Shown piece by piece: positions 1 through 8,310 of a stretch of DNA of 25,163 bases; within the stretch, counting starts at the first letter, position 1, and every line of letters begins with the position of its first letter. The notes beneath the pieces are model-generated. The model was not told the DNA's origin and did not search any database. It saw only the letters and a list, made by a program, of their open reading frames with translations. Source of the DNA: JBGTBD01 sp041749475 (GTDB lineage: Bacteria; Pseudomonadota; Alphaproteobacteria; Rickettsiales; UBA998). Both the position numbers and the translations under genes were made by a program. The DNA lies in NCBI GenBank assembly GCA_041749475.1, contig JBGTBD010000018.1, positions 1 through 25,163 of the forward strand, given 5' to 3'.

Positions 1-124
1 GATCGGATTTGCCGACGCCGGACGGGCCGATGAGCAGCACGGCCTGATTATCGATACTGATGGCAGTGGCGTGGAGCATGTTGTCCGTAGTCGGTTTTTT
101 CTTCTTGGTTTTGGGAGTCGTCAT
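1..124 (-). CDS. hprK: HPr kinase/phosphorylase, N-terminal fragment (runs off window)
   Basis: Only the first 41 codons are present; the gene continues beyond base 1. The fragment has a lysine-rich start and then the segment ATAISIDNQAVLLIGPSGVGKSD (split here as ATAISIDN, QAVLLI and GPSGVGKSD). GPSGVGKSD is the Walker A loop typical of HprK, which phosphorylates a serine of HPr and can reverse the reaction. Alphaproteobacterial HprK lacks the N-terminal domain of the Firmicutes enzyme, which fits a P-loop at about residue 33. Its ATG overlaps the ptsN stop by 4 nt (ATGA), so the two are translationally coupled. This places HprK in a nitrogen-PTS operon. The call is firm for the family, although the rest of the protein cannot be seen. 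Confidence 0.85.
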   Translation of the reverse strand, partial: MTTPKTKKKKPTTDNMLHATAISIDNQAVLLIGPSGVGKSD

Positions 125-582
125 GCGGCTCTTTCCTTTTCTTCCGTGAGTAAAGCGTAGATTTCGAGAGCGTTCGTCGCCTCGCGCAGCGCGTTGCGGC
201 GCGGGGTGTCAGATAATATGCGGGAGATGCGGGCCAGCGCTTTCAAATGCTGCCCATGCTCGTTCTCGGGAACGAGAAGGACGAACATCAAATCCACCGG
301 TTTACCGTCCTTGGCATGGAACGGCACGGCATGGGAGAGGCGCACGAACATCGCCGTAATCCGCTCCAGCCCTTTAAGCCGCGCATGAGGAATAGCGACG
401 CCTTCACCGACACCGGTGCTGCCCAGACGCTCCCGCTCCATCAACGCGTTGAAGATGGTGCGCTCGGGAATCCGGGTCAGACGCGATGCCTCCCCCGCGA
501 CATAGGTCAACGCCTGTTTGTCGCACGAGACCTCAAGGCGCGGGAAGACCGCCTTCTCCGTTAGTATCTGGGTGACGTGCAT
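121..582 (-). CDS. ptsN: Nitrogen PTS enzyme IIA (EIIA-Ntr)
   Basis: 153 aa, the usual length for PtsN. It accepts phosphate from the PtsP-NPr relay and acts as a regulator (potassium transport, nitrogen and stress responses) rather than in sugar uptake. The phosphorylated histidine is visible as His66 in GVAIPHAR, the PTS EIIA type-2 signature, followed by a conserved stretch around DLMFVLLVPE. The N-terminus is preceded by only a weak purine run (AGAG), but no better ATG exists and the spacing to hpf is about 38 bp. It is co-directional with hpf upstream and overlaps hprK downstream by 4 nt, so hpf-ptsN-hprK probably form one transcript. This is the standard hpf-ptsN order next to rpoN. Confidence 0.95.
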   Translation of the reverse strand: MHVTQILTEKAVFPRLEVSCDKQALTYVAGEASRLTRIPERTIFNALMERERLGSTGVGEGVAIPHARLKGLERITAMFVRLSHAVPFHAKDGKPVDLMFVLLVPENEHGQHLKALARISRILSDTPRRNALREATNALEIYALLTEEKERAA

Positions 583-620
583 AATGGCTCTATGAGTACC
601 ACGTGGCGTTCAACTATGTG

Positions 621-1211
621 TTATGCAGCGGCCGAATCGGCGGGGTCAACCCAGGAGATATGGCCGTCCTGACGACGATAAACGACGTTAACACGCCCGT
701 GTGACGAATTGATGAACATCAGCGCCGGAAGGTCGGACAAATCCATCTTCATCACCGCTTCACTGACAGAAAGTTTTTCAATATCAGTGGCTTTTTCGGC
801 GATGATGACGGGAGCGTCGGAGGCTTCCTGTTCTTCGCGGTCGGAAATCACGTATTTCTTGCCGACCATTTTATGCGCGGCGGCGATGTCACCCCCGGAA
901 ACAGGCAAGGCGTGATGATTGGTCAAGCGGCGCTTGTAGCGGCGCAATTGCTTTTCGATCTTCTCGGCAGCACCGTCGAACGCGGAATAGACGTCCCCGC
1001 TATCGGCACGGCCACGGACGACGAAGCCGTCATGGGTTCCCGAATTGGCGGTAATGTCAACGCGGAAATTATGGGCTTCCTTGCCCACCACCACATTCAC
1101 GTTACTGATGCGGTCGATATATTTGTTGATGCCTTCCTGAAGGCGTTTCTCGGCGTGGACTTTGAACGAATCGCCCGTGTCCATATGTTTACCAGATACG
1201 ATAATCTGCAT
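621..1211 (-). CDS. hpf: Ribosome hibernation promoting factor, long form
   Basis: 196 aa. The N-terminal about 105 residues are an S30AE/YfiA domain (MQIIVSGKHMDTGD..., then EKIEKQLRRYKRRL), which binds the 30S decoding region in stationary phase. After a linker, the C-terminal segment SDLPALMFINSSHGRVNVVYRR is read as the dimerisation domain that makes 100S ribosomes (written here only to show the motif SSHGRVNVVYRR). The two domains make it the long-form HPF. A TTG two codons upstream (1215-1217) is possible, but the AGAGG sequence abuts it directly, whereas the same AGAGG sits 6 nt before the ATG at 1209-1211, so I chose the ATG. It lies between the cpaF pair and ptsN. Confidence 0.93.
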   Translation of the reverse strand: MQIIVSGKHMDTGDSFKVHAEKRLQEGINKYIDRISNVNVVVGKEAHNFRVDITANSGTHDGFVVRGRADSGDVYSAFDGAAEKIEKQLRRYKRRLTNHHALPVSGGDIAAAHKMVGKKYVISDREEQEASDAPVIIAEKATDIEKLSVSEAVMKMDLSDLPALMFINSSHGRVNVVYRRQDGHISWVDPADSAAA

Positions 1212-1288
1212 ACTCAACCTCTATTTAATTATGTGTGGATTTTTGTTTTTGTGGGACTTTGTGATGATGAACAATCATTATGTAATGG

Positions 1289-1317
1289 AATATAGCACAA
1301 TTAAATAGAAAAATCCA
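1289..1317 (-). promoter_or_regulatory. Possible sigma-70-type promoter for hpf-ptsN-hprK
   Basis: On the minus strand a -10-like TATATT (1289-1294) follows a -35-like TGGATT (1312-1317) with a 17-nt spacer, in an AT-rich gap between the second cpaF gene and hpf. The -10 matches 5 of 6 consensus bases and the -35 only 3 of 6. The roughly 200-bp gap supports separate transcription of hpf. I saw no sigma-54 -24/-12 element in this gap. Confidence 0.35.
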
Positions 1318-1409
1318 GTGTTTGCACAATATTTGATATGTGCCAGTGGGTTACAGGCAGCTTCATCCCTTCGGCCTGAGTCCGTAGGGGATTAAATCCA
1401 AACCATAGT

Positions 1410-2675
1410 TTACTTGCCGGGGAGCTTAACGCCCAAGCTGCGGGCGAGGCGCTCTTCCTCTTTGTAGTACGAGGCGCGGCGCAGGAAGCGGGGCATAATG
1501 CCGGTCCATTTGAATTCCCCAGCCAGCTTGCCGTCGGCGCGTTCACCCGTCGGCTGATAGACGAAGAGATCCTGCATTACAATGGTGTCCTGCTCCATGC
1601 CGGTAATTTCCGAGACATACTGGATACGGCGGTGACCGTCGCGCATACGGCTGATCTGGACGATGACGTTGATCGCGGAGGCGATCTGCTGGCGGATGGC
1701 GCGGATGGGAATGCCCAGGTTGGCCATCCCGATCATGTTCTCAAGGCGGGACAGGCAGTCACGCGGGTGGTTGGCGTGGATGGTGGTGATGGAGCCTTCG
1801 TGGCCCGTGTTCATCGCCTGCATCATATCAAACGCTTCAGGCCCGCGAACCTCCCCGACGAGGATACGGTCAGGACGCATACGCAGGGAGTTCTTCACCA
1901 GATCACGCATGGTGACCTCTTCCTCGGGACGCCCTGTGACGCTGAACGGCTTGGTCTCAAGACGGACGACGTGCGGTTGCTGGAGGCGTAATTCCGCCGC
2001 ATCCTCGATGGTCACGATACGCTCGGAATGGTCGATATATTGGGACACGGCGTTGAGCAGCGTCGTCTTACCCGACCCCGTACCGCCGGAGATGATGACG
2101 TTCAGACGGATGCGGCCCAGAACTTTCAACAGCTCGGCCAGTTGCATGGAGACGTTCTCCTGCTCGCACATGATATCGAGCGTGATGTTCTTCTTGGCGA
2201 ATTTACGGATGGAGATGGTGGTTCCGTCCACCGCCAGCGGCGGCGCGATGATGTTGACCCGGCTGCCGTCGATCAGGCGCGCATCCACCAACGGACGCAA
2301 GGGATTGATACGGCGGCCTACCAGCTTCACGATATTCTCGGCGATCTGAAAAATCGCGGCGTCGTCGGGGAAGCTGATGTCGGTACGGATAAGCTTGCCA
2401 TAGCGTTCAATATAGATCGAGTTTGTACCGTTGATGAGAATATCGTTGATGTCGTCATCTTCCAACAAAGGCTGGATAGGGCCGAACTGGTTCAGTTCCC
2501 TGATGAGTTCGTCGGTTAGTGTCTCGACGCGCATCTCCGAGATAAGCTGGCCTTGCGGCTCATGCACTTTCGAGCCGTAGACGGACATTTTCAATGCGTT
2601 CAGTTCACGCTCTAAATTGTCAATCTGGGCCTGTACGCGGCGGAGATACGGTTCTTCGTTTTCGACTTCCATCAT
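1410..2675 (-). CDS. CpaF-type secretion/pilus assembly ATPase (second of a tandem pair)
   Basis: 421 aa, type II/IV secretion ATPase family (GspE/VirB11/CpaF). Such hexameric cytoplasmic ATPases power assembly of Tad pili or secretion. An N-terminal helical region with heptad-like character (residues 10-35, IDNLERELNALK) precedes the conserved N-terminal domain (INDILINGTNSIYIERYGK). The catalytic core shows Walker A GGTGSGKTT (197-205), an Asp-box-like TIEDAAELRL, Walker B ILVGEVRG (271-278) and the His box TGHEGSITTIHAN (290-302). Its ATG overlaps the stop of the upstream cpaF gene by 4 nt (ATGA, 2672-2675). There are two adjacent ATGs (MM); either would serve. It lies between rpoN and hpf, away from any visible Tad membrane or pilin gene, so its machine is unknown. 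Confidence 0.9.
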   Translation of the reverse strand: MMEVENEEPYLRRVQAQIDNLERELNALKMSVYGSKVHEPQGQLISEMRVETLTDELIRELNQFGPIQPLLEDDDINDILINGTNSIYIERYGKLIRTDISFPDDAAIFQIAENIVKLVGRRINPLRPLVDARLIDGSRVNIIAPPLAVDGTTISIRKFAKKNITLDIMCEQENVSMQLAELLKVLGRIRLNVIISGGTGSGKTTLLNAVSQYIDHSERIVTIEDAAELRLQQPHVVRLETKPFSVTGRPEEEVTMRDLVKNSLRMRPDRILVGEVRGPEAFDMMQAMNTGHEGSITTIHANHPRDCLSRLENMIGMANLGIPIRAIRQQIASAINVIVQISRMRDGHRRIQYVSEITGMEQDTIVMQDLFVYQPTGERADGKLAGEFKWTGIMPRFLRRASYYKEEERLARSLGVKLPGK

Positions 2676-3982
2676 TGTGCCCCTAGTGTAAGAATCCCTG
2701 CGTCACGCAGCATCTGCGAAAATCCGGAGTGGCGCGGGAACACGCTCGTCCATTTCTGCGTGCCCTTCAGCTTGCCGTCCGGCCCCATGCCCTGCGGGGT
2801 GAATTTGAACAGATCCTGCATCGTGATGATGTCGGCTTCCATGCCCACTACTTCGGAGATGACCTGAACGCGGCGCACGCCATCTTCCATCCTGCCCGTC
2901 TGCACGAAGAGGTGGATGGCGGAGGCGATTTGTTTGCGGATGGAGGCGGCGGGTACGTTCAGGTTCGCCATGCTGACCATGTTCTCGATACGCGCCAGCC
3001 CGTCACGCGGGGTGTTGGCGTGGATGGTGGTCAGCGAGCCGTCATGCCCCGTGTTCATCGCCTGAATCATGTCGAAGGCCTCCGGGCCCCGCACCTCACC
3101 GACGATGATACGTTCAGGGCGCATCCTGAGGGAATTCTTCACGAGGTCACGCATCGTCACTTCATCGCGGCTGTCACCCCGTACTTCCGGCTCTTTGGTT
3201 TCTAAGCGGACAACATGGGGAAGCTGCAATTGTAATTCCGCTGAATCCTCGATGGTGACGATACGATCGGTCGGCTGGATATGCTGGGAGACGGCGTTGA
3301 GGAGCGTGGTTTTACCCGACCCCGTTCCGCCGGAGATGACGATATTGATCTTCGCTTTGGCCGCCACTTTCAGGAAGGCGGAGAGCTGTTCGCTCAGACA
3401 TCCGCTGGCAACCATTTTCTCGAGCGTAATAGTATCCTTCGCAAATTTACGGATGGACATACTGATGCCGTCCACCGACAAGGGCGGGGCGATAATGTTA
3501 ACGCGGCTACCGTCCGGCAGGCGCGCGTCGAGCAATGGGCGTTTCGGGTCAAGACGACGGCCTACGGAATGGGCAATGGTGTGGGCGAAATGTAGCAGCG
3601 ACGCTTCGTCGGGAAAGGTCACGTCGGTCTTGACCATATGGCCACCGCGCTCGACGTAGATTTCACCGGAATTGTTGATGAGGATGTCATTGATGGACTG
3701 GTCTTGTAACAATTCATGCAACGGGCCGACGTCAAGACCGTGGACGCCCACGAAAGAGGTTTTTGGCTTGCCATACGCCGCGCGGGAAGAGTCTTCGGCG
3801 GGCGCTGCTTCCGCCACACCCCCTGCCCCTGCCTGCAACAGGCGTTCCTGCTGGTCGCAGATGCGATCCATGAGATTCGCCATGCGGCTGAGGCTATGTG
3901 CGAAATGCGTGATGGAGTCCTCAGGCGTTGCGGGGAGAGACGCGGTTTCGGTCTCTTCGTGGGAAAAAGCGGATGATTGCAT
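2672..3982 (-). CDS. CpaF-type secretion/pilus assembly ATPase (first of a tandem pair)
   Basis: 436 aa, closely related to the gene directly downstream: both carry DARL.DGSRVNIIAPPL, ISGGTGSGKTTLLNAVSQ and VTMRDLVKNSLRMRP, which points to tandem duplication. Walker A lysine is at K224, Walker B at about 292-299 (IIVGEVRG), and the His box is TGHDGSLTTIHAN. The first about 75 residues (Ser/Glu/Ala-rich, no match to its partner) are variable. AAGGGAG lies 4-5 nt upstream of the ATG, a good ribosome binding site, while the second gene relies on coupling. The upstream gap to rpoN is about 67 bp with no clear promoter, so read-through from rpoN is likely. Alternatives such as VirB11 or PilT are less likely, given the overall CpaF-like N-terminal domain and core spacing. 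Confidence 0.9.
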   Translation of the reverse strand: MQSSAFSHEETETASLPATPEDSITHFAHSLSRMANLMDRICDQQERLLQAGAGGVAEAAPAEDSSRAAYGKPKTSFVGVHGLDVGPLHELLQDQSINDILINNSGEIYVERGGHMVKTDVTFPDEASLLHFAHTIAHSVGRRLDPKRPLLDARLPDGSRVNIIAPPLSVDGISMSIRKFAKDTITLEKMVASGCLSEQLSAFLKVAAKAKINIVISGGTGSGKTTLLNAVSQHIQPTDRIVTIEDSAELQLQLPHVVRLETKEPEVRGDSRDEVTMRDLVKNSLRMRPERIIVGEVRGPEAFDMIQAMNTGHDGSLTTIHANTPRDGLARIENMVSMANLNVPAASIRKQIASAIHLFVQTGRMEDGVRRVQVISEVVGMEADIITMQDLFKFTPQGMGPDGKLKGTQKWTSVFPRHSGFSQMLRDAGILTLGAQ

Positions 3983-4049
3983 GGGACTCCCTTGTGTTTT
4001 GCCAGCACAGTGTAGTGGGAGACGTGTTAATTTTCCGTTAGGCCAGACC

Positions 4050-5621
4050 CTAGGCCGGAATGCTCTGGCGCATACGCTTTTCGCGGCGACGATCCACCGA
4101 GGAGGGAATGCCCATATTCTGGCGGTATTTCACAATAGTACGGCGTGCTACCTCAACTCCCCTGCCCTGCAGAATCTCCGCGATACTGTCGTCGGAGAGG
4201 ATGGCTCCCGCCTTCTCTTGCTCCACCAACTCCTTGATCATGTGCATCACCGTGCGGCTGGAGAAACTGTCGCCCGTGCCTGCGTCATGCAACGAGGAGG
4301 AGAAGAAATATTTCATCTCGAACACGCCGCGCGGAGTGGCCATATATTTTCCCGTGGTGACACGGCTGACAGTGCTTTCATGCACGGAGATGGCTTCGGC
4401 GATGTGGCGCAGCGTCATCGGTTTCAGGAAGTGGATGCCATACTCGAAGAATTCCTCCTGCTGGCGGAGGATTTCGGTAGAAACTTTCAGCATGGTCTGC
4501 GCACGCTGGTCGAGGGATTTGATGAGCCAGTTAGCGTTGGTGAGTTGTTCGCTGAGGAATTTCTTATCGTCCTTGCGGCGTGACTGGCTGGTGAGGAGCG
4601 TATAATACTGGCGGTTGACAATCAGTTTCGGCAATACGTCGGCATTCAATTCGACTTTCCAGCCTTCGCGGGCAACTTTCTTGATATAAACATCGGGAAT
4701 CAGGGTCTCCGCCGTTTCCACGCTGAAATTGGAACCGGGGTGCGGGTCGAGCGTGCGCAGCGTCACCAGCATTTGGCTCAGTTCGTCCTCTTCCACACCG
4801 CAGAGTTTGCGGAGTTTTTTCACGTCACCTTCGGCAAGGAGCTGCAGGTTATCGAGGAGTACTTCCATCGGCTCGTCCAGCAAGCCCCTATCCTCCAATT
4901 GTAGGTCTAGGCACTCTTTTAAAGAACGGGCGAATACGCCGGGCGGGTCACAGCGCTGCAGCAGGAGGATGACGTCCTCTACCTCTTCCTGGGTCGCGCC
5001 GAGCTGTTCAGAAATGATAGTGGTTTTTTCGCGCAAGTAGCCCACCTCATCGAGAATATCGATCAAATGGCGGGCGATGATGCGTTGGGCAGGATCGGCA
5101 ATATCCACCTGCATCTGTTCGAGCAGATGCGTCTTCAAATCGGGTTTGGAGGTGAGGCGTTGTTCGATAGCGTCCGAGAAGGAACCGCCGCCGCCCTCGT
5201 CATGAAAATCGGAAACGCCGGAATAGCGTAAGGATTCGCCTTCCGTATCACCCCCACCCCAGACATCTTCATTGTTGGTATCAAGGTCACCGGAGGCACG
5301 TTCATTGCTGCCTTCCTGCTGCATGTCGAGGGAATGGGTGTAGAGACCGTCAGCAGGCGCTTCCGGCTCGAACAGGTCGCCGGAATCGTTCAGTTCGACG
5401 CGCTCATCATTTTCAGATGCGGGCACGCCGTCATCCTCATGCGGGTCGGCAGCGTCGGGGGTGGGTTCGTCAATGGTGAGGAGAGGATTTTTTTCCAGTT
5501 CCTGATCGATGAATTCGGTGAGTTCGATGGCGGAGAGCTGGAGGAGTTTAATGGATTGCTGGAGCTGCTCGGTCATGACCAAGCTTTGGTTATGTCTTAG
5601 CTCCAGTGAGGGTTTGACCAT
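4050..5621 (-). CDS. rpoN: RNA polymerase sigma-54 factor
   Basis: 523 aa from this start. Region I is a Gln/Leu-rich activator-interaction segment (SLVMTEQLQQSIKLLQLSAIELTEFI). An acidic, low-complexity region II follows at about residues 60-140. The core-binding domain comes next. A helix-turn-helix (TLRHIAEAISVHESTVSRVT) precedes the RpoN box ARRTIVKYRQ at about 492-501, which reads the -24 promoter element. The track of ATGs allows a start 6 codons further upstream (5637-5639), but it has no ribosome binding site, whereas AAAGGA precedes the ATG at 5619-5621 by 9 nt and the protein then begins MVKPSLELRHNQ as in relatives. It is separated from lptB by an inserted gene and followed by two cpaF genes. 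It has its own good promoter. Confidence 0.95.
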   Translation of the reverse strand: MVKPSLELRHNQSLVMTEQLQQSIKLLQLSAIELTEFIDQELEKNPLLTIDEPTPDAADPHEDDGVPASENDERVELNDSGDLFEPEAPADGLYTHSLDMQQEGSNERASGDLDTNNEDVWGGGDTEGESLRYSGVSDFHDEGGGGSFSDAIEQRLTSKPDLKTHLLEQMQVDIADPAQRIIARHLIDILDEVGYLREKTTIISEQLGATQEEVEDVILLLQRCDPPGVFARSLKECLDLQLEDRGLLDEPMEVLLDNLQLLAEGDVKKLRKLCGVEEDELSQMLVTLRTLDPHPGSNFSVETAETLIPDVYIKKVAREGWKVELNADVLPKLIVNRQYYTLLTSQSRRKDDKKFLSEQLTNANWLIKSLDQRAQTMLKVSTEILRQQEEFFEYGIHFLKPMTLRHIAEAISVHESTVSRVTTGKYMATPRGVFEMKYFFSSSLHDAGTGDSFSSRTVMHMIKELVEQEKAGAILSDDSIAEILQGRGVEVARRTIVKYRQNMGIPSSVDRRREKRMRQSIPA

Positions 5622-5664
5622 CCTCTGAAATCCTTTCATGCAATTTCAATGCCAATATTAGTGC

Positions 5665-5693
5665 ATAATATGCTAATAAAAGGTAAATGTCAT
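5665..5693 (-). promoter_or_regulatory. Likely sigma-70-type promoter of rpoN
   Basis: Minus strand: ATGACA (5688-5693, 5 of 6 to the -35 consensus), 17-nt spacer, TATTAT (5665-5670, 5 of 6 to the -10 consensus). Transcription would start near 5658, about 37 nt before the chosen rpoN ATG. It lies just downstream (in the direction of transcription) of the hairpin at 5727-5765, so rpoN appears to be transcribed apart from lptB and the inserted gene. Confidence 0.6.
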
Positions 5694-5726
5694 TCGTTAT
5701 TTTACTGATGCAAGGCAAATAACATA

Positions 5727-5765
5727 TATTTCAGCACGTTATTTTTATCCTAACGTGCTGAAATA
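5727..5765 (-). terminator. Perfect 15-bp hairpin after the 516-aa gene; likely terminator
   Basis: Arms 5727-5741 (TATTTCAGCACGTTA) and 5751-5765 (TAACGTGCTGAAATA) are exact inverse complements around a 9-nt loop. It sits 17 bp past the stop of the 516-aa gene and upstream of the rpoN promoter. The flanks are AT-rich on both sides but there is no long clean T run, so termination efficiency is uncertain. The symmetry would also suit a protein-binding site upstream of rpoN. Confidence 0.55.
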
Positions 5766-5782
5766 ATATCAAACGATATGGA

Positions 5783-7333
5783 TTAGCCCACGGCAGCGGA
5801 TACTGCTTCGCGGCTATTGCCATATTCTTTTGCCACTGCGGAGGGGTATTTTTCTATCGCATGACGCACGTCCGCCAGAGTTACCTGCAAATTCGCAGGT
5901 AACTCACCTAACAGAAACGGGGCGGCTTTGGGCTTAAATGTTCCGTTCTCAATAGCAGAGGCCATCTTGTCAATCACCGCGATAAGAGTCTTGGTGTCCA
6001 TAACACCGCCTACCGTTGTCACTGGATAGTGCTTGGTTTCTATGCGACCCAATAGCTGTCCCTGCATTTCAAGACGCCGGACGAACTCGCCCTCGCGTGC
6101 TTCGGCTTCTTTCGAGAAGACCGCATTCTTATTATCGGCTTTCGTCAAATCTAATAACGCCGGAGCTTTTTGCAGGATGCGGATATGATTACGTAGAATC
6201 GCCGCCGCACCGGCACGCGCGAATGCTACCGCAACGTCTTTAGCGGGGCCGGCCTCCAGTTTATCCGCCTCACTCAACACTGCCGGGATAACTTTCTGGG
6301 AATATGTAATATCACCTAACACCTGATCGGAAGATGCAAGTGCGTAAGAAAGAGAACGCCCGCCATTGAATGCCCGATCCACCATGTTGCTATCCTCGGC
6401 GTAAGGATGGCGAGACTTACCAATGAAATGACGGTAATGTGAATCGCCTTCATATTTATCAATTAGATTAAACATCGCGCCAGAGAAGCCATTCATGGCC
6501 TGCGCTTCTTCGAACACTCCCGTCAACCCCGCCAAGGCCTCACGATACTCGGGGCGTAGCTGGCTATGAAGGGGCCCTTTAGCATTTTCAATCGTGACCA
6601 ATGTATCGTCGATGATGATCTGGATTTCTTTGCCGATAGCGTCGATACACGCATTTCCGGATTCTTTCTTATCGACTTCAGGATCTTTCTGCCGTTCTAG
6701 CGTTTCGTTAAAAATCTCTTTCTTCCGTTCATTAATACGCTGCCGAGCTTCATGCATAGTGCGGACATAAAACATAGGATCCCCACTGCTGATGGCATAT
6801 GCAGCCAAGGTCAGTTTAAATGGGCCCACCAGCTTTTCTTCGTCCGGTTCCTTTTTAGTTGCGCCGATTAATTTTTGCTCCGAATAAGCAATATCCATTA
6901 ATTCGCCAATATCGTGTACAGCAGACATTGCATGTAACTTCTGCGAAAGCCTGGCTGCTTCTAATGTCCGTGGATTGGCCCCATCGAACGTGCCCGGGCC
7001 AAACCCGGCATTATCACGCAGGTAATCAATTTTATGCCCCATGAAGATGGGGTGCTCCGCTGTGTTGCCCCCAAAATCCTCATCTATGAATTTATTACTA
7101 TTAAATCGACGGTTGCCTTGCTCCTCCAACAAAATCAAGGCGAGAATGTTTTCTTCCTGCGCGGAGAACCCGATTTTGGATTCACGATTCCAGTTACGAA
7201 ATTCCTCGCGGTAGGTTTTTAGATCCTCGGTACTTTCAACACCAATCTGTCCTGCCGTTTTGATGCGACGACGGGTATACTCATCATACTCTGGTCTAAA
7301 TGCTGTGAGATTATCCTGTGTGATTATTTCCAT
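5783..7333 (-). CDS. Unknown 516-aa protein, possible degenerate HD-domain fold
   Basis: I do not recognise this protein as a named family. No signal peptide or membrane segment is evident, so it is probably cytoplasmic. Parts resemble an HD metal-dependent phosphohydrolase: GHKIDYL (His100), then a helix ending SAVHDIGELMD (His140-Asp141), then FNLIDKYEGDSHYRHF (Asp292), spaced like the H...HD...D ligands of that superfamily. This is inference from motif spacing, and the roughly 150-residue gap before the last Asp is long. A charged helical segment (about 195-225, RINERKKEIFNETLERQK) intervenes. AGGAGG lies 6 nt before the ATG, a strong ribosome binding site. It interrupts the conserved lptB-rpoN junction, its base composition looks more AT-rich than its neighbours, and it has its own promoter and hairpin, all suggesting acquisition. 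Confidence 0.75.
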   Translation of the reverse strand: MEIITQDNLTAFRPEYDEYTRRRIKTAGQIGVESTEDLKTYREEFRNWNRESKIGFSAQEENILALILLEEQGNRRFNSNKFIDEDFGGNTAEHPIFMGHKIDYLRDNAGFGPGTFDGANPRTLEAARLSQKLHAMSAVHDIGELMDIAYSEQKLIGATKKEPDEEKLVGPFKLTLAAYAISSGDPMFYVRTMHEARQRINERKKEIFNETLERQKDPEVDKKESGNACIDAIGKEIQIIIDDTLVTIENAKGPLHSQLRPEYREALAGLTGVFEEAQAMNGFSGAMFNLIDKYEGDSHYRHFIGKSRHPYAEDSNMVDRAFNGGRSLSYALASSDQVLGDITYSQKVIPAVLSEADKLEAGPAKDVAVAFARAGAAAILRNHIRILQKAPALLDLTKADNKNAVFSKEAEAREGEFVRRLEMQGQLLGRIETKHYPVTTVGGVMDTKTLIAVIDKMASAIENGTFKPKAAPFLLGELPANLQVTLADVRHAIEKYPSAVAKEYGNSREAVSAAVG

Positions 7334-7437
7334 ATACTTCCTCCTGTGGTAATGAAGAAGTAATAGCTCCTGTATGCGTCAATCCCGTGACCATCTGCAT
7401 TGCACTTAAAGCATCAGAAATGTTGATAGAGCCAGTC

Positions 7438-7465
7438 TATATAAGGATTCAACAATCATTAACAA
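7438..7465 (-). promoter_or_regulatory. Candidate promoter of the 516-aa gene
   Basis: Minus strand: -35-like TTGTTA (7460-7465), 16-nt spacer, -10-like TATATA (7438-7443). The leader to the ATG would be about 100 nt. A 13-nt palindrome TGCATTGAATGCA at 7477-7489 lies just upstream of the -35 and could be an operator, though AT-rich DNA yields such sites by chance. Confidence 0.45.
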
Positions 7466-7500
7466 CATACTAATGATGCATTGAATGCAATTCAAAATAT

Positions 7501-8310
7501 TTACAAGCTGAATTTCTCACCCAGATAAACGCGGCGGACTTCGGCGTCGTCTACGATGTCGGACGGTGTGCCTTCCATCAGTACCATGCCGTCATGGATG
7601 ATGTAGGCGCGGTCGATGATGTCGAGTGTCTCACGGACATTATGGTCGGTGATGAGGACGCCGATACCGCGGTCTTTCAAATGAGAGACGATGGAACGGA
7701 TATCCGCCACCGCGATGGGGTCGATCCCCGCCAGCGGCTCGTCGAGCAGAACGAAGGACGGATTACAGGCCAGTGCGCGTGCGATCTCGACGCGGCGGCG
7801 TTCCCCGCCGGAGAGTTGCACGGTCGGCGCATGGCGGAGGTGGGTGATGGAGAATTCGGCGAGCAGGTCTTCGAGGAGGATTTTGCGTTGCTCGGGGATG
7901 GGTTGGTTCACTTCGAGCACGGCGCGGATATTCTGCTCGACGGTCAGACCCCGGAAGACGGAGGCTTCCTGCGGGAGATAGCCGATACCGAGGCGGGAGC
8001 GGCGGTACATGGGCAATTCGGTGACGTCCTTGCCATCGAGATAGATACTGCCGACATCAGCCTGCACGAGTCCGGTGATCATGTAGAAGCAGGTCGTCTT
8101 CCCCGCACCGTTCGGGCCTAAAAGCCCCACTGCTTCCCCGCGCTGTACGGTGACGGTGACGTTGCGGACGACGGGGCGTTTGCCGTAGCGTTTGCCGAGA
8201 TTGCTGGCGACGAGACCGGTTTCGGTATGGACGAGTTCAGGCGGCGTATAATCATTCGCCGGGCGGCGTGAGCCTTTATGCTCCTCGTCATCGAAGCCGA
8301 TAATACTCAT
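7501..8310 (-). CDS. lptB: LPS export ABC transporter ATP-binding protein
   Basis: 269 aa. LptB powers extraction of lipopolysaccharide from the inner membrane by LptFG and its transfer along LptC-LptA. Visible ABC motifs: Walker A GPNGAGKTT (65-73), Q-loop (YLPQEASVF, Gln114), signature LSGGE (166-170), Walker B FVLLDE (186-191), and H-loop ITDHNVRE (His223). The text LLDEPLAGIDPIAV is characteristic of LptB. The N-terminal about 30 residues (charged, before ETGLVASNLGKRYG) are longer than in E. coli LptB, a common alphaproteobacterial feature. Its ATG directly abuts the lptA stop with no gap, showing an lptC-lptA-lptB operon. The permease genes lptF/lptG are not in the window. Confidence 0.96.
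   Translation of the reverse strand: MSIIGFDDEEHKGSRRPANDYTPPELVHTETGLVASNLGKRYGKRPVVRNVTVTVQRGEAVGLLGPNGAGKTTCFYMITGLVQADVGSIYLDGKDVTELPMYRRSRLGIGYLPQEASVFRGLTVEQNIRAVLEVNQPIPEQRKILLEDLLAEFSITHLRHAPTVQLSGGERRRVEIARALACNPSFVLLDEPLAGIDPIAVADIRSIVSHLKDRGIGVLITDHNVRETLDIIDRAYIIHDGMVLMEGTPSDIVDDAEVRRVYLGEKFSL

Noticed and set aside
7334..7400. Possible sigma-54 promoter (TGGTCACGGGATTGAC) before the 516-aa gene
   Set aside because: The -24 GG and -12 GC elements do not fall at the required spacing; the TTGTTA/TATATA pair fits better.
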